Source of the DNA: Rutidosis leptorrhynchoides
Lineage: Eukaryota > Streptophyta > Magnoliopsida > Asterales > Asteraceae
Assembly (NCBI RefSeq): GCF_046630445.1
Contig: NC_092340.1
Span: 363,300,001-363,364,000, forward strand
Direction of reading: 5' to 3'
DNA length: 64,000 bases
The position numbers and the translations under genes were made by a program. Shown here piece after piece: positions 51,486 to 63,595 of the stretch. How positions within the stretch are numbered: position 1 is the stretch's first letter; every line of letters starts with the position of its first letter. The notes under the pieces were generated by a model that was given only the letters and a program-made list of their open reading frames with translations, searched no databases and was not told the origin of the DNA.

Positions 51486-53469
51486 TGATAATGCTAAAAA
51501 CGAACATATATTTCATAGCATTATTCCTCAAGAAAGACAAGCTTTTAGTTGCAATTGTTCTATTTACAAGTGATATTCGTTTAAATAATAAAAGGTGAAG
51601 ACAAAAGACAGATTCGACGAATTGAAGACGCAAACGACCAAAAAGCTCAAAAGTACAAAAGATAATCAAAAAGGTTCCAATTATTGATAAGAAACGTCTC
51701 GAAATCACAAGAGTACAAGATTCAAAACGCAAAGTACAAGATATTAAATTGTACGCGAGGACGTTCGAAAATCCGGAACCGGGACTAGAGTCAACTCTTA
51801 ACGCTCGACGCAACGGACTAAAAATTACAAGTTAACTATGTATATAAATATAATATAATATATAATTAATTATATTAATTATATATATATTATATATATA
51901 TATTAAAAACTGTCGGCAGCCAGAAACTCCAAGGGTGTAAATTGAAAATACCTCTCCGCGACTCGCGGAGTTTGAAGGGCTTTTTGCCGCGAGTCGCGGA
52001 GCCCCAAATTTCACTTCTGGCTATAAAGCCAACCGAATTCTGATCGAATTGATTCATCATTTTTTTCTTCCCATTCATACGAAGTAATATATATTTATAT
52101 TTATAATTTATATTTTAATTTTAATTATAATTCTAATAATAAGGGTATGTTAGCGAATGTTGTAAGGGTGTAAGTCGAAATTCTGTCCGTGTAACGCTAC
52201 GCTATTTTTAATCATTGTAAGTTATGTTCAACCTTTTTATATTAATGTCTCGTAGCTAAGTTATTATTATGCTTATTTAAAACGAAGTAATCATGATGTT
52301 GGGCTAATTACTAAAATTGGGTAATTGGGCTTTGTACCATAATTGGGGTTTGGACAAAAGAACGACACTTGTGGAAACTAGACTATGGGCTATTAATGGG
52401 CTTTATATTTGTTTAACTAAATGAAAGTTTGTTAATGTTAATATAAAGATTTACAATTGGGCGTCCCTATAAATTACCATATACACTCGATCGGACACGA
52501 TGGGCTGGGTATTTATATGTACGAATAATCGTTCATTTAACCGGACACGGGAATGGATTAATAGCCACTAGAATAATTAAAACAGGGGTGAAATTACATT
52601 CAAGGGTAATTGGTGTAATTGTTAACAAAGTAGTAAAACCTTGGTTTACACGCAGTCGATAACCTGGTGTATTCATTAAACAAAGTATTAAAACCTTGTT
52701 ACAATTCGAATCCCCAATTAGTTGGAATATTTATCTTCGGGTATAATAATAATTTGACAAGGACACTTGCAATTTATATTTATGACTGATGGACTGTTAT
52801 GGACAAAAACCAGACGGACATATTGAATAATCCAGGACAAAGGACAATTAACCCATGGGCATAAAACTAAAACCAACACGTCAAACATCATGATTACGGA
52901 AGTTTAAATAAGCATAATTCTTTTATTTCATATTTAATTTCCTTTATTTTATATTTAATTGCACTTCTAATTATCGCACTTTTATTTATTGTTATTTTAT
53001 CGCACTTTTATTTATCGTACTTTTTAATTATCGCAATTTAATTTTATCGCACTTTTATTATTCGCAATTTCATTATCGTTATTTACTTTACGCTTTAATT
53101 TAAGTCCTGTATTTTATATTTTACATTAGGTTTTAACTGCGACTAAAGTTTTAAAATCGACAAACCGGTCATTAAACGGTAAAAACCCCCCTTTTATAAT
53201 AATAATATTACTTATATATATATCTGTATTTTTATAAAAGTAAACTAATATAGCGTTGAGCTTTGTTTAAAGATTTCCCTGTGGAACGAACCGGACTTAC
53301 TAAAAACTACACTACTGTACGATTAGGTACACTGCCTATAAGTGTTGTAGCAAGGTTTAAGTATATCCATTCTATAAATAAATAAATATCTTGTGTAAAA
53401 TTGTATCGTATTTAATAGTATTTTCTGCTAAAATTTAATAGTATTTTATATACCCCTCGTTGCACATCA
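51486..53469 (+). repeat. Element D 3' LTR
   Basis: 1984 bases, the same length as the 5' LTR and nearly identical. Palindromes at 51954-51970 and 51987-52001, TATA box near 52019-52030. Confidence 0.95.
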
Positions 53470-53474
53470 ATTTA

Positions 53475-53531
53475 ACTAACGATCGTCAAGTATTTAACGA
53501 AAGTTTTAACGGAAAAGCTCGGGTTGTTACA
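53475..53531 (-). repeat. Remainder of element B 5' LTR
   Basis: 57 bases that continue the LTR broken at 36580, matching 29372-29428 and ending ggttgttaca. Followed by the CTTAT duplication of element B. Confidence 0.95.
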
Positions 53532-53536
53532 CTTAT

Positions 53537-53762
53537 TTTGACTGCATTGTCAACGGAAGTACTATTGTAAACTATTATTTACAGTGATTGTATATATGTA
53601 GAAATTATCAGATGTCGAAAACCTTTGATTTAAATATTCATTTATGGTGTGCCTTTTTAAAAGAATGCAATGTTTACAAAACGTATCATATAGAGGTCAA
53701 ATACCTCGCAATGAAATCAATGAATGGCGTATTGTCCATATGGATTTGGAGCGATCGTCACA
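53537..53762 (+). mobile_element. Solo LTR C, right part
   Basis: 226 bases continuing the solo LTR broken at 26247. It matches the reverse complement of 3183-3420 in element A and ends gcgatcgtcaca, followed by the CCAAT duplication. Confidence 0.9.
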
Positions 53763-53767
53763 CCAAT

Positions 53768-54803
53768 CATGCAATCAAATCGAGTGGTGATAATGCAATA
53801 TGTCAAGATGATTAACAAAGAAATAACCCACGATTATGTTGACCACAACATGTTGTATATATTCACGACTTGAACCACAAAACCTCCACCGACTGCACCC
53901 AGTTGAACCCACGAGAGCTTTACCCACTTGAAGCCACGAAAAACTTTCAACACGATTACTCACACACCAACCACGAACTAGCAACCATAACCCGAAATCG
54001 CAAACCTGCAATCACGAAATCCACCACCGCAACCTGATAACCCGAAACACGACGGAGCTAACCCAAAGTACCACAAACCAGACACCCGAAGCCACCAAAC
54101 CAGAAGCCAAACTCCATACAGATGAGCCGGTCGGAAAATACTCGATCGACCGGAAAACACGACATCCACATGGAGAAGTACCAGACAGCAGCAAACCAGT
54201 GGGCAGAGGCCAGTGAGTAAGCAAGTAGAAACCGCCGGAGAAAAGAAATAGTCGGAAAGGAATCTCGCCGGAATTTGAGATCGACGAGACGCAATGAGGT
54301 CCGGCCCCTCCAAACCCAACCAACACAAGAAACTACATAATAGAAGCCTATTCGTCGCCTGTAGCTCTGTGAAAGTCAAGAAAGTACGAAAACGACCATT
54401 GCCGGAAATACCGCCGGAAAAACGCCAAAGAGATGAAACTTGCCCAAGCCAATGAAAACAAGAGAAAAAACACCCTCCTTCATACCAGACCATCACCAAA
54501 CACAGAGAAAGGTGGAAACCCACCTTCCTCGCCGCCTGTGGACGCGATGGCCGGAGAAAAAAGGCCGGAAAACGAAGATCTGTAAGTCAGGAAGTAGGGA
54601 AAGAGGAAAGGGGAAAAACATACTGAAAAGGAAAAGGGAAAACGAAAGAAAATGGTCGGACCACCGGCGAACCACCGGTGGCCGGAGATGGAAATGGGTG
54701 GGCGGGAAAACAAGAGCAAAAAATTTGAAAGGAAAAGTTTTGTTGTAGAGAGAGAATTTATTTTTTAGCTAAAATAAATAGATAATTACTATTATTTTTT
54801 AGC
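53768..54803 (-). mobile_element. Non-LTR insertion, 5' part (level 1 of nest)
   Basis: On the minus strand this part starts near the target copy at 54804-54819, has a short pyrimidine tract (ttctctctctacaac), then a GC-rich block (54230-54700) with many ccgg and ccggcg words, then runs to the CCAAT duplication where the solo LTR entered. An open frame at 53978-54523 (minus, 181 codons) is Cys-, Leu- and Phe-rich and matches no family I know. The GC-rich start followed by a LINE-like 3' end suggests a LINE 5' untranslated region fused to a 3' end, with coding part missing. Confidence 0.55.
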
Positions 54804-54954
54804 TATATAATATATTTTTGTTTTCAATTTTATTTTTATTTCTATTTTTTACTATAGTACTCTACCATTCTTATCATGGAATCATAAATCACCTATACAT
54901 AGGTGAGAATCGGTGATAGTATCTCTATATTGTTTCAAAAAATATGTGTATCGG

Positions 54955-55245
54955 CAGGAACATGTTAGGCATGTGTTGACTTTGTCAACCCATCCTGCGG
55001 TCCCCGGTAGTCCACTGGAGCCTGGCGAAACACCATCACCCATTTCCCCACAGCATGCCAGGTCCGATAAATGAACCTGCATTGTCATTGTTTCAATCTT
55101 CGCATGCGTAGGACCAAGGGATCATTAGGGCCCGGTAAGAATGGTTTTTGATTCAATTATTTGGAAAATCCTCACCTAGTGGGAATCGAACCCTCAAATC
55201 CCCAAAGGGAGCGTGAGTCATTCACCAATAGGCTATTGGCCCATT
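54955..55245 (-). mobile_element. tRNA-derived SINE
   Basis: On the minus strand the head contains an A-box-like TAGCCTATTGG (about 55224-55234) and a perfect B-box-like GGTTCGATTCCC (55181-55192), 32 bases apart, as in pol III promoters of plant SINEs. The body runs left through ccgggcccta-like and accgggg-like words to about 54955. The tail and target duplication are unclear. It is not a tRNA gene: no cloverleaf closes. Confidence 0.7.
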
Positions 55246-55399
55246 CTTCCTCTTCCTAGTTTGCTATAGGTTTTACGTTTTTCATTTCAAAAATTTTGGA
55301 TTCTCATTTAACACAAAATTTTAATTAATATAAAGTATGAGTTTTTTAGTTTTTAATAACTTTTTTAAAGATTGCCTTTAAAATATTCGGGTTTACTCC

Positions 55400-55560
55400 G
55401 TAAACCTTCAACCCAAAACTCCAAACCCTAAACCTTAAACTCTAAACTCTAAACCGTTCGTGTTAAAATATTCAATCTAAACCCTAATTTCTAAACCCTA
55501 ATTTCTAAACCCTAATAGCTAAACCCTAATTTTTAACCCCCTAATTTCTAATCCCTTAAA
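55400..55560. repeat. Degenerate telomere-like repeats
   Basis: About a dozen variants of ccctaaa, many spaced at 14 bases as aaaccctaatttct. This resembles an interstitial, decayed plant telomere repeat (TTTAGGG), or a simple repeat that arose from it. Confidence 0.7.
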
Positions 55561-55756
55561 AAAAACTCAGAATCAAAACATTCAATGCATTGAATATTTT
55601 CATTTTTTTCTTCAAGCGTTTTACCGCCAAAATAATAACATTCATCACAAAGTGTCTTTTTTAAATGTTCATATTTTCATGTGATCTTGATGCCTGAAAA
55701 AAAAATCGAAAAAAACGAAAAAAAAGTACTTCCCCTAAAAAAGTGCTTCTCTCTGG

Positions 55757-55791
<35 letters not shown>
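55561..55791. other. AT-rich stretch ending in (TA)n
   Basis: No gene is seen. A (TA)n run fills 55759-55791 and is the target of the following foldback element. Confidence 0.6.
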
Positions 55792-55793
<2 letters not shown>

Positions 55794-56372
55794 TGAGGAT
55801 CCATGGAGAACCAAAGGTAGTAGAGAACCCATGGAACTCGTGTAGATTCAGTAAATCCGCTGCAAATTGACAAAACTTTTTTTTTTTTTTTTTTGCAAAT
55901 TTTTTTTTTCTGTGCAGATTTTTTTTTTTGCAGATTGAGTCAATCTGCGTGCAGATTGACGTTTTTTTCCATTTTTTTTATATATCGACTTTTTTTTTTT
56001 GTTTTTTTTATGCAGATTGAGTCAATCTGCGTTTTTTTTGCAGTTTTTTTTTGCAGATCGACTTTTTTCTGTGAAGACTGACTTTTTTTTGTGCAGATTG
56101 AGTCAATCTGCGTGCAGATTGACCTTTTTTTGCAGTTTTTTTTTTTTTGCAGATTCACTTTTTTTGTGCAGATTGACTGTTTTTTTAAAAAAAAAAACTA
56201 GAAAAAAATGTCAATCTGCACGCAGATTGACTTAATCTGCAAAAAAAAAAATCTGCACAGAAAAAAATCTGCAAAAAAAAAAAAAAAAAGTTGTCAATCT
56301 GCAGCAGATTTACTGAATCTACACGAGTTCTATGGGTTCTCTACATACCCTAGTTCTCTAGGATCCTTTCAC
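55792..56372. mobile_element. Foldback MITE with internal palindromic units
   Basis: Terminal inverted repeats of about 85 bases: the left end ggtgaggatccatggagaac and the reverse complement of the right end gtgaaaggatcctagagaac continue in register through tagagaacccat and cgtgtagattcagtaaatc. Both ends sit in TA-rich tracts, so a TA duplication fits. The inside is poly-T or poly-A with repeats of the near-palindrome GCAGATTGAGTCAATCTGC at about 55931, 56012 and 56093, and the inverse form near 56210-56240. No coding capacity. Confidence 0.75.
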
Positions 56373-56399
56373 TATATATATATATATATATGATTAATT

Positions 56400-57559
56400 A
56401 GAATTTGGATTAGCGTTGGAGCTTGGTTGGGAGGTTAGGATTGGCACTTGCCATTGTTATACTATAGAATTCAAAGCACATATCTCACTTTTTTTTTGTT
56501 TTTTATTAAATGACATTTTTAACGCCTTAAGTAAAAGGTATCGTAGCAATAAAATAAAATGATGTAATGGAGCGGTGGTTGTTCTATTTGGTTTGCGAAA
56601 AGTCGGTTAATTCTTAATCCTATTAATGTTTTTTCCCGTCGCAGCCATTAACCACCTCCCTCTACACTTTTTTTAAGTATATCCCCCCTATTTTTGTAAA
56701 TTCGGTCCTCTCACTCTCTCATCATATCTAATTTTTCATTTTGTCATATTACTTTTCTATTCTTTTATTCTTTTCTCCATATTTTTTACAATATTTAATT
56801 TCTTATTTACTTTTCCTATTCTTTCTTCACAAAAGTTTTTTTAATTTCCCCCACATTTTACTATCAATTAACAACAATTTATGTAATTTTAATTAGTTTA
56901 ATTATTGACTATTAAATTATATTGCTGTACATTTTACTATCAATTAACAACAAATTATTTGATTTAGTTAGTATAATTATTGACGATTAAATTATATTGT
57001 TGTCTGCATGATGAATATGAAACAAAGAAAAATATATTCATATTTTAAACACTCGTTTATCTAATATAACTAGTTGTATTTATATCTATTGTAATTGTAA
57101 TTAGGGGTGTTCAAAATCGGATATCTGAAAATTCGGATAGTGGTTTTGACCATCCGATATCCGAATCCGAAATTTTTAATTTGAGATCTACAAATCTACA
57201 AAATATAAAAATACATCCATGCTCTTGCACATCATCAACCGGAAGATATTAAACCACTTGTTTTCAATGGAAAAAGAACATAATTAAAAACAAATAATGA
57301 AAACCAAGTAACAAGATTAAAGCAAATTTTTTGAAGTAAAACAATAACTTTTATTCATCATATAAATTATTAATTATTAACTCTTACATGCTAAAACACA
57401 TGTGAACATGTGTAGTTTTAGTTATTTTGAATTGTAGTTTCGAGTTTGCGTTCAAACTACAATCGGTCCTTCAACTTTGTCTCAATTTACACAATAACCC
57501 CTCAAGTTTACACTTTCTTAGAGGTACCATGTGTAAACATATAATTTAATTAAAATAAA
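56400..57559. other. Intergenic AT-rich DNA with repeat scraps
   Basis: No gene. A block at 57104-57180 (ggggtgttcaaaatcgg, then tccgatatccgaatccg) is of a kind often seen at the ends of dispersed plant repeats. Two copies of acattttactatcaattaac occur at 56855-56874 and 56930-56949, marking a local duplication of about 75 bases. Confidence 0.45.
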
Positions 57560-57971
57560 AGAAACTAATTCCCCCGAATTTATAACGGACCCTATCTTCT
57601 CGATCGGTGCAAGTTAAATTTTTCCGAGACTACCGTTCAAGTCGAAAAAGTCTCACGAATCCAACGGGACTAACTATACGCAAAACGGACACTTTTTAAA
57701 AAATGCTTAACACAACGACAGCCCGTATCTTTCTGTTCGCCGCAAGTTAAATTTTTCCGACACCACCGTCACACTCGAAAAAAATTTATGAACAAAACGA
57801 AACTAACTACGTTCGAAATGGACACTTTTTAAAAAACGCTTAAGACAACGACATCTAAAACGGGGCTTAAGACCTGAGCCGTTTTTTCCTATATAAATAC
57901 ACAACGCTACGTTAAATATGAATACACAGCCGAAAGCCCCCGCCGCATCGCGCGGGCCGGATCCGGACTAG
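57560..57971 (+). mobile_element. Helitron 3' end
   Basis: The element ends CTAG at 57968-57971 followed by T, preceded by a GC-rich hairpin (cccgc ... gcggg, about 57938-57956), the signature of Helitron 3' ends. Upstream lie two tandem copies of a unit of about 120 bases starting gcaagttaaatttttccga (about 57609 and 57730). I could not locate the 5' TC end or any Rep-helicase sequence, so this is a non-autonomous or truncated copy. Confidence 0.7.
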
Positions 57972-58787
<816 letters not shown>

Positions 58788-58946
58788 CTCCCCCTTGGAT
58801 AGCAATTTTGTTTGTTGAAGATCAACTGTAAGTTACTGCCTCGTTAAAAACCTTGCTAAAGAAAACCCAGTGGGAAAAACTTTAGCTAAGGGAAAAAGAG
58901 TGCAGCATGGAGTTGACTCCCCCTCAAGTAGACATCGTTTCGATTG

Positions 58947-61900
58947 TTACATCTTTTGAACATGTCTCATGCCAATGTTATGAACGTGTGTTCTGAAAAT
59001 AGCAGTTGGAAGTACTTTCGTGAAAAGATCAGCAGAGTTTTTGCTGGATTGAACATATCTCATTTCAATCTCGTTGTCCTTAATGAGATTTTGAGTGTAT
59101 GAGAAGAATCTAGGAGGTATGTGTTTGGTTCGGTCACTTTTGATATACCCTTCTTTCATCTGTGCTATGCAAGCTGCATTATCTTCATAGATAATTGTTG
59201 GACTTTTATCGCGTTCTAGTCCACAAGAATCAGTAATGATTTGTGTCATTGATCTCAACCAAAAACATTCCCGAGTAGCTTCATGTAATGCAATCACTTC
59301 GGCATGATTTGATGATGTAGCAACAAGTGTTTGTTTTTGAGAACGCCATGATATTGCAGTACCTCCATTTAGGAATACATATCCAGTTTGAGATTTAGCT
59401 TTATGTGAATCAGATAAATAACCTGCATCAGCATAACCAACCAAATCTTATTTTGATTCGTTAGAATAAAATAATCCTAAATCAGTAGTTCCTCGAAGGT
59501 ATCGAAATATGTGTTTGATCCCATTCCAGGGTCTTTTGGTAGGAGCAGAGCTGAACCTTGCCAACAAATTAACTGCAAAAGAAATGTCAGGTCTTGTACA
59601 ATTTGTAAGATACATAAGAGCTCCAATTGCACTAAGATATGGTACTTCTGGTCCAAGAATATCTTCATGATCTTCACATGGACGAAATGGATCAGTTTCA
59701 ACATTGAGTGATCTAACAACCATAGGAGTACTTAATGGTTTTGCCTTGTCCATATTGAAACGTTTCAAAATCTTTTCAGTATATGTTGTTTGATGTACAA
59801 GTAAACCATTAGGCATATGCTCAATTTGTAAACCAAGGCAATACTTGGTTTTTCCGAGATCTTTCATTTCAATTTCTTTCTTTAGAAGTTGAATGGCTTC
59901 ATAGATCTCTTTATTTGTACCTATGATGTTAAGATCATCAACATAAACAGCTATGATCACATATCCGGATGTTGTTTTCTTAATGAAAACACAAGGGCAA
60001 GTAAGGTTATTTGTATACCCTTTGCTTATCAAGTAATCACTTAATCGGTTATACCACATACGTCCCGATTGTTTTAACCCATATAAAGATCTTTGTAATA
60101 TAATCGAATACATTTCTTTGGGTTTTGCATTTGATGCTTCTGGTACCTTAAATCATTCAGGTATCTTCATATATATATCACTATCAAGTGATCCATATAG
60201 GTAAGCAGTCACAACATCCATGAGATGCATTTCTAAATTTTTAGAAACTGCCAGGCTGATTAAGTACCTAAAAGTAATTGCATCCATAACAGGGGAATAA
60301 GTTTCTTCATAATCAATTTCCGGTCTTTGAGAAAAACCTTGAGCTACAAGTCTAGCTTTATACCTTGTAACTTCATTTTTCTCATTTCTTTTTCGGACAA
60401 AAATCCATCTGTATCCTACAGGTTTCACATCTTTAGGAGTGAGAATGATGGATCCGAAAACTTTTCTTTTATTGAGTGATTCTAATTCAGCTCGTATTGC
60501 TTCTTTCCATTGAGCCCAATCATGTCTATTTTGACATTCAACCATATATGTTGGTTCTGGATCATCATCATTATTCATGATGTCATATGCAACATTAAAT
60601 GAAAATTTCTCATCAAGATTTTTCATTTCATTTCGGTTTCATAATATTTTTGAATATGCATAATTGATTGCAATTTCTGTATTGACATCATCAATCTCCT
60701 CTGCAGTAGGAGTACTGATTTGTGGTTCTTCTTGAACACTTTCTTTTACTTCATTATCAGCTGATTTTCTTTTTCGAGGATTTTTATCCTTTGAACCAAT
60801 TGGTCTTCCACGTTTCTGACGTGGCAAAGATTCATGAGTGACGTTATTGCCAGCTTTTGGAATTTCAATTCGAGCTGGAGTATTTACTGCTGGTATATAT
60901 GATTTTGTCACCGTTTTTGTATCTGTAAATGCATCAGGCAATTGATTTGCAAGTTCTTGTATATGCATTATCTTTTGAACTTCTGTCTCGTATTCTTTTG
61001 TGCGAGGATCAAGATACTTTAATTGAGGTTCACACCATGAAACATCATTTTCTTTATTTTTCATTTCTCCCCCTAATCTAGGGAACAATGTTTCATTAAA
61101 ATAACAATCAGCAAAACGTGCTGTAAAAACGTCACCTGTCATAGGTTCAATATACCTTAATATTGAAGATGTTTCATATCCAACATATATTCCCAACCTC
61201 CTTTGAGGACCCATTTTTGTACGTTGTGGTGTCGCAATTGGAACATACACTGCACAATCAAATGTTCTAAGATGGGAAATATTTGGCTCTTGACCAAAAG
61301 CAAGTTGTAGGGGGGAATATTTATGACTTGCACTTGCTCTGATGCGAATCAATGCAGCAGCATGTAAAATTGCATGACCCCATATAGATACAGGGAGTTT
61401 TGTTCTCATTATCAATGGTCTAGCGATTAACTGTAAACGTTTAATCAATGACTCGGCTAAACCATTTTGTGTATGCACATGAGCAACAGAATGTTCAACA
61501 ACAATTCCTATAGACATGCAATAGTCATTAAATGTTTGAGATGTAAATTCACCAGCATTATCAAGTCTCACCCTTTTAATGGTGTAATCAGGAAAATGAG
61601 CTCTCAATTTAATAATTTGGGCAAGAAATTTTGCAAATGCCACATTACGGCTTGATAACAGACAAACATGAGACCATCTGCTAGATGCGTCTATTAGAAC
61701 CATGAAATATCTAAATGGTCCACATGGTGGATGAATTGGTCCACATATATCACCTTGAATTCTTTCAAGAAACATTGGTGATTCTTTCTCAACCTTAAGT
61801 GGTGAGGGTCTAGTTATCAATTTTCCAAGAGAGCAAGATGTACATGGAACCATTGTATCATGATGGATTTTTCTATCCTTTAGTGGATGTCCATGAGTAC

Positions 61901-62497
61901 ATTCAATAATCCTTTTCATCATTGTTGATCCTGGATGGCCTAATCTGTTATGCCATAAACTGAATACACCAGGATCAATATATTTTTCGTTAACTACCAT
62001 ATGTATTTCTGGTACATTTATATGTGTATAATGTAATCCAGAACTAAGTCTTGGCAGTTTTTCAACCACATGACTCTTGTCAGTGATACTTAAATATTTC
62101 TCATTTTCTGTTGTCACTGACTGATAATCATACCCGTTAAGGTATATGTCGGAGAAACTCAATAAATTTCTGCTTGACTTGGAGAAAATAAGGCATCATT
62201 TATTAAAAATTTTGTACCATTTGGTAGTATGAAATTTGCCTTTCCTATCCCTTTTATCAAGTTAGCAGGTCCTGATATTGTATGTATAGTTCCTTCCGTT
62301 GGTTTTAGATTAATAAAATATTTCTCGGATTTAAGTATAGTGTGTGTAGTTCCACTGTCTGCTATACAGAGATCTCCACCACTTGATTGATGTTGTATTC
62401 CAACAAAATTCATATTGAACTTCATATATAAGAAATAAATAGTGAGTACATTAATATTACACAATATTTTACATGCAAATAGATAGTACTGAAACAT
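58947..62497 (-). pseudogene. Copia pol region: protease, integrase, reverse transcriptase, RNase H
   Basis: In element order: a protease segment with DSGTT; integrase with a zinc-binding start (HNRLGHPG), the core DICGPI and GPFRYFMVLIDASSRWSHV and the ENGLAESLIKR-type motif; a long Arg/Lys-rich linker (KRGRPIGSKDKNPRKRKS); reverse transcriptase with MDVVTAYLYG and the catalytic YVDDL; RNase H with GYADAGYLSDSHKAKSQTGYVF and EDNAACIAQ. All are standard copia motifs. The region no longer reads as one frame, so it is treated as a fossil. Confidence 0.9.
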
Positions 62498-62560
62498 TTA
62501 GCAAACATAATGACAAAGACAGACGATATTAAATCGTTTATTTTTCGAAAGACACACAAC

Positions 62561-63595
62561 TTAAACATTCAAGAAATCTTCATATAAATCAGATGGTTTC
62601 TCAGTGACTGTTGGATCGACGTTATCCACAAAGTTTACTTCCTTTTCTTTATCTTTCAGCGAATCCTGATACATCTTAACAAGATGTTTAGATGTTCGGC
62701 AAGTATTAGCCCAGTGGCCCATTCTACCACATCTGTAGCAAGATTCTTCAGAATTTTTAGAAGAATTTTCTTCAACATCTTGTTTAGTGGGCTTGTTTTG
62801 TGGTTGATATTTATATTTTTGTGGATTATTATTTCTTTGACCACCACGGCCACGACCACGACCACGTCCTCGCCCATTACCATTACCATAAGGATGGTTT
62901 CTACCATAGTTATGGCTTTTGGCATGATGATGGTGATGGTTATTATAACCACGACCTTGCCCGCGTCCTTGTCCCTGTTTATAATTATTTGCAGTATTTG
63001 CTTCAGGGATTGCAAGTGTACCAGTAGGACGGGATTGCTGATTTTTCATTAATAGCTCATCATTTTGCTCTGCAACTAAGAGATATGAATTAAGTTCAGG
63101 ATATGTTTTGAACTTTAGCATTCTCAAATTTCTTTGCACTGTGATGTTTGCAGCATTCATTGTGGAGGAAGTTTTCTCCATCATGTCTGCATCACTTATT
63201 TCATGTCCACAGAATTTAAGTTGTGAACATGTATTATACAGAGCTGAGCTATATTCATTTACTTTCTTAAAGTCTTGGAACCTTAATGTTCTCCATTGTT
63301 CCATAGCAGCTAGAAGTAAAATTTCTCTTTGATTATTGAATCTGCTTTTGAGACCTTCCCATAAAACATGAGGATCTTCTACAGTCACATAATTATTTTG
63401 TAAGCATTCATCAATATGTTGATGAATAAAGCAACATGCCGTTGCTTGTTCTTTTTCAGAACAAGTGTTGTTTTCATTTATGGCTTCAAGAATGCCCATT
63501 GATTTAAGATGCATTTTTACTTTTATAACCCATGGCATGTAGTTGTTTCCAGTTGATTCTAAAGGAGTAAATTTAAGCTTTTCCAGATTCGACAT
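62561..63595 (-). CDS. Copia gag-like ORF (344 aa)
   Basis: Starts MSNLEKLKFTPLESTGNNYMPW and has a UBN2-type gag core (about 60-190, with LWEGLKSRFNNQREILLL and AMEQWRTLRFQ), a Gly/Arg/His-rich RNA-binding stretch (about 210-260, including HHHHHAKSHNYGR) and a CCHC zinc knuckle CYRCGRMGHWANTC near 295. This is the capsid and nucleocapsid part of a plant copia element. Confidence 0.9.
   Translation of the reverse strand: MSNLEKLKFTPLESTGNNYMPWVIKVKMHLKSMGILEAINENNTCSEKEQATACCFIHQHIDECLQNNYVTVEDPHVLWEGLKSRFNNQREILLLAAMEQWRTLRFQDFKKVNEYSSALYNTCSQLKFCGHEISDADMMEKTSSTMNAANITVQRNLRMLKFKTYPELNSYLLVAEQNDELLMKNQQSRPTGTLAIPEANTANNYKQGQGRGQGRGYNNHHHHHAKSHNYGRNHPYGNGNGRGRGRGRGRGGQRNNNPQKYKYQPQNKPTKQDVEENSSKNSEESCYRCGRMGHWANTCRTSKHLVKMYQDSLKDKEKEVNFVDNVDPTVTEKPSDLYEDFLNV

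Larger units (their letters stand above)
36581..53469 (+). mobile_element. Element D: whole-looking Athila-type Ty3/gypsy retrotransposon (level 4)
   Basis: A 16,889-base element inserted in the 5' LTR of element B, flanked by ATTTA at 36576-36580 and 53470-53474. LTRs of 1984 bases each (36581-38564 and 51486-53469) run TGATAATGC to GTTGCACATCA and differ by about one base on my reading. Parts in order: LTR, tRNA-Asp-type primer site, long leader, gag-pol ORF, small zinc-knuckle ORF, Athila-type third ORF in the env position, long 3' spacer, polypurine tract, LTR. It looks whole and very young. Confidence 0.95.
26248..53531 (-). mobile_element. Element B: young non-autonomous Tekay-like LTR retrotransposon (level 3), interrupted by element D
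   Basis: LTRs are 26248-29428 (3' LTR in element orientation) and 33457-36580 plus 53475-53531 (5' LTR, split by element D); both are 3181 bases. The duplication CTTAT is at 26243-26247 and 53532-53536. In its orientation the LTR runs TGTAACAACCCG to GGGGTGTTACA. The primer site lies at 33441-33454 on the minus strand. The end before the 3' LTR (tttcgggacgaaatttt then aacgggtgggtaa) is like that of Tekay/Del chromoviruses. The 4.0-kb interior lacks pol, so it depends on a helper. I count about two differences between the LTRs, which implies a very recent insertion. Confidence 0.92.

Noticed and set aside
54012-54523. Host gene on the minus strand in the GC-rich block
   Set aside because: No introns, domain or homology known to me, three overlapping frames open by composition, and it lies inside a mobile element with target duplication.
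55181-55245. tRNA gene
   Set aside because: A- and B-box words are present but no cloverleaf or acceptor stem forms; SINE head is the better call.
55893-56235. Phe- and Cys-rich frames in the foldback
   Set aside because: They are poly-T and palindrome translations, not proteins.
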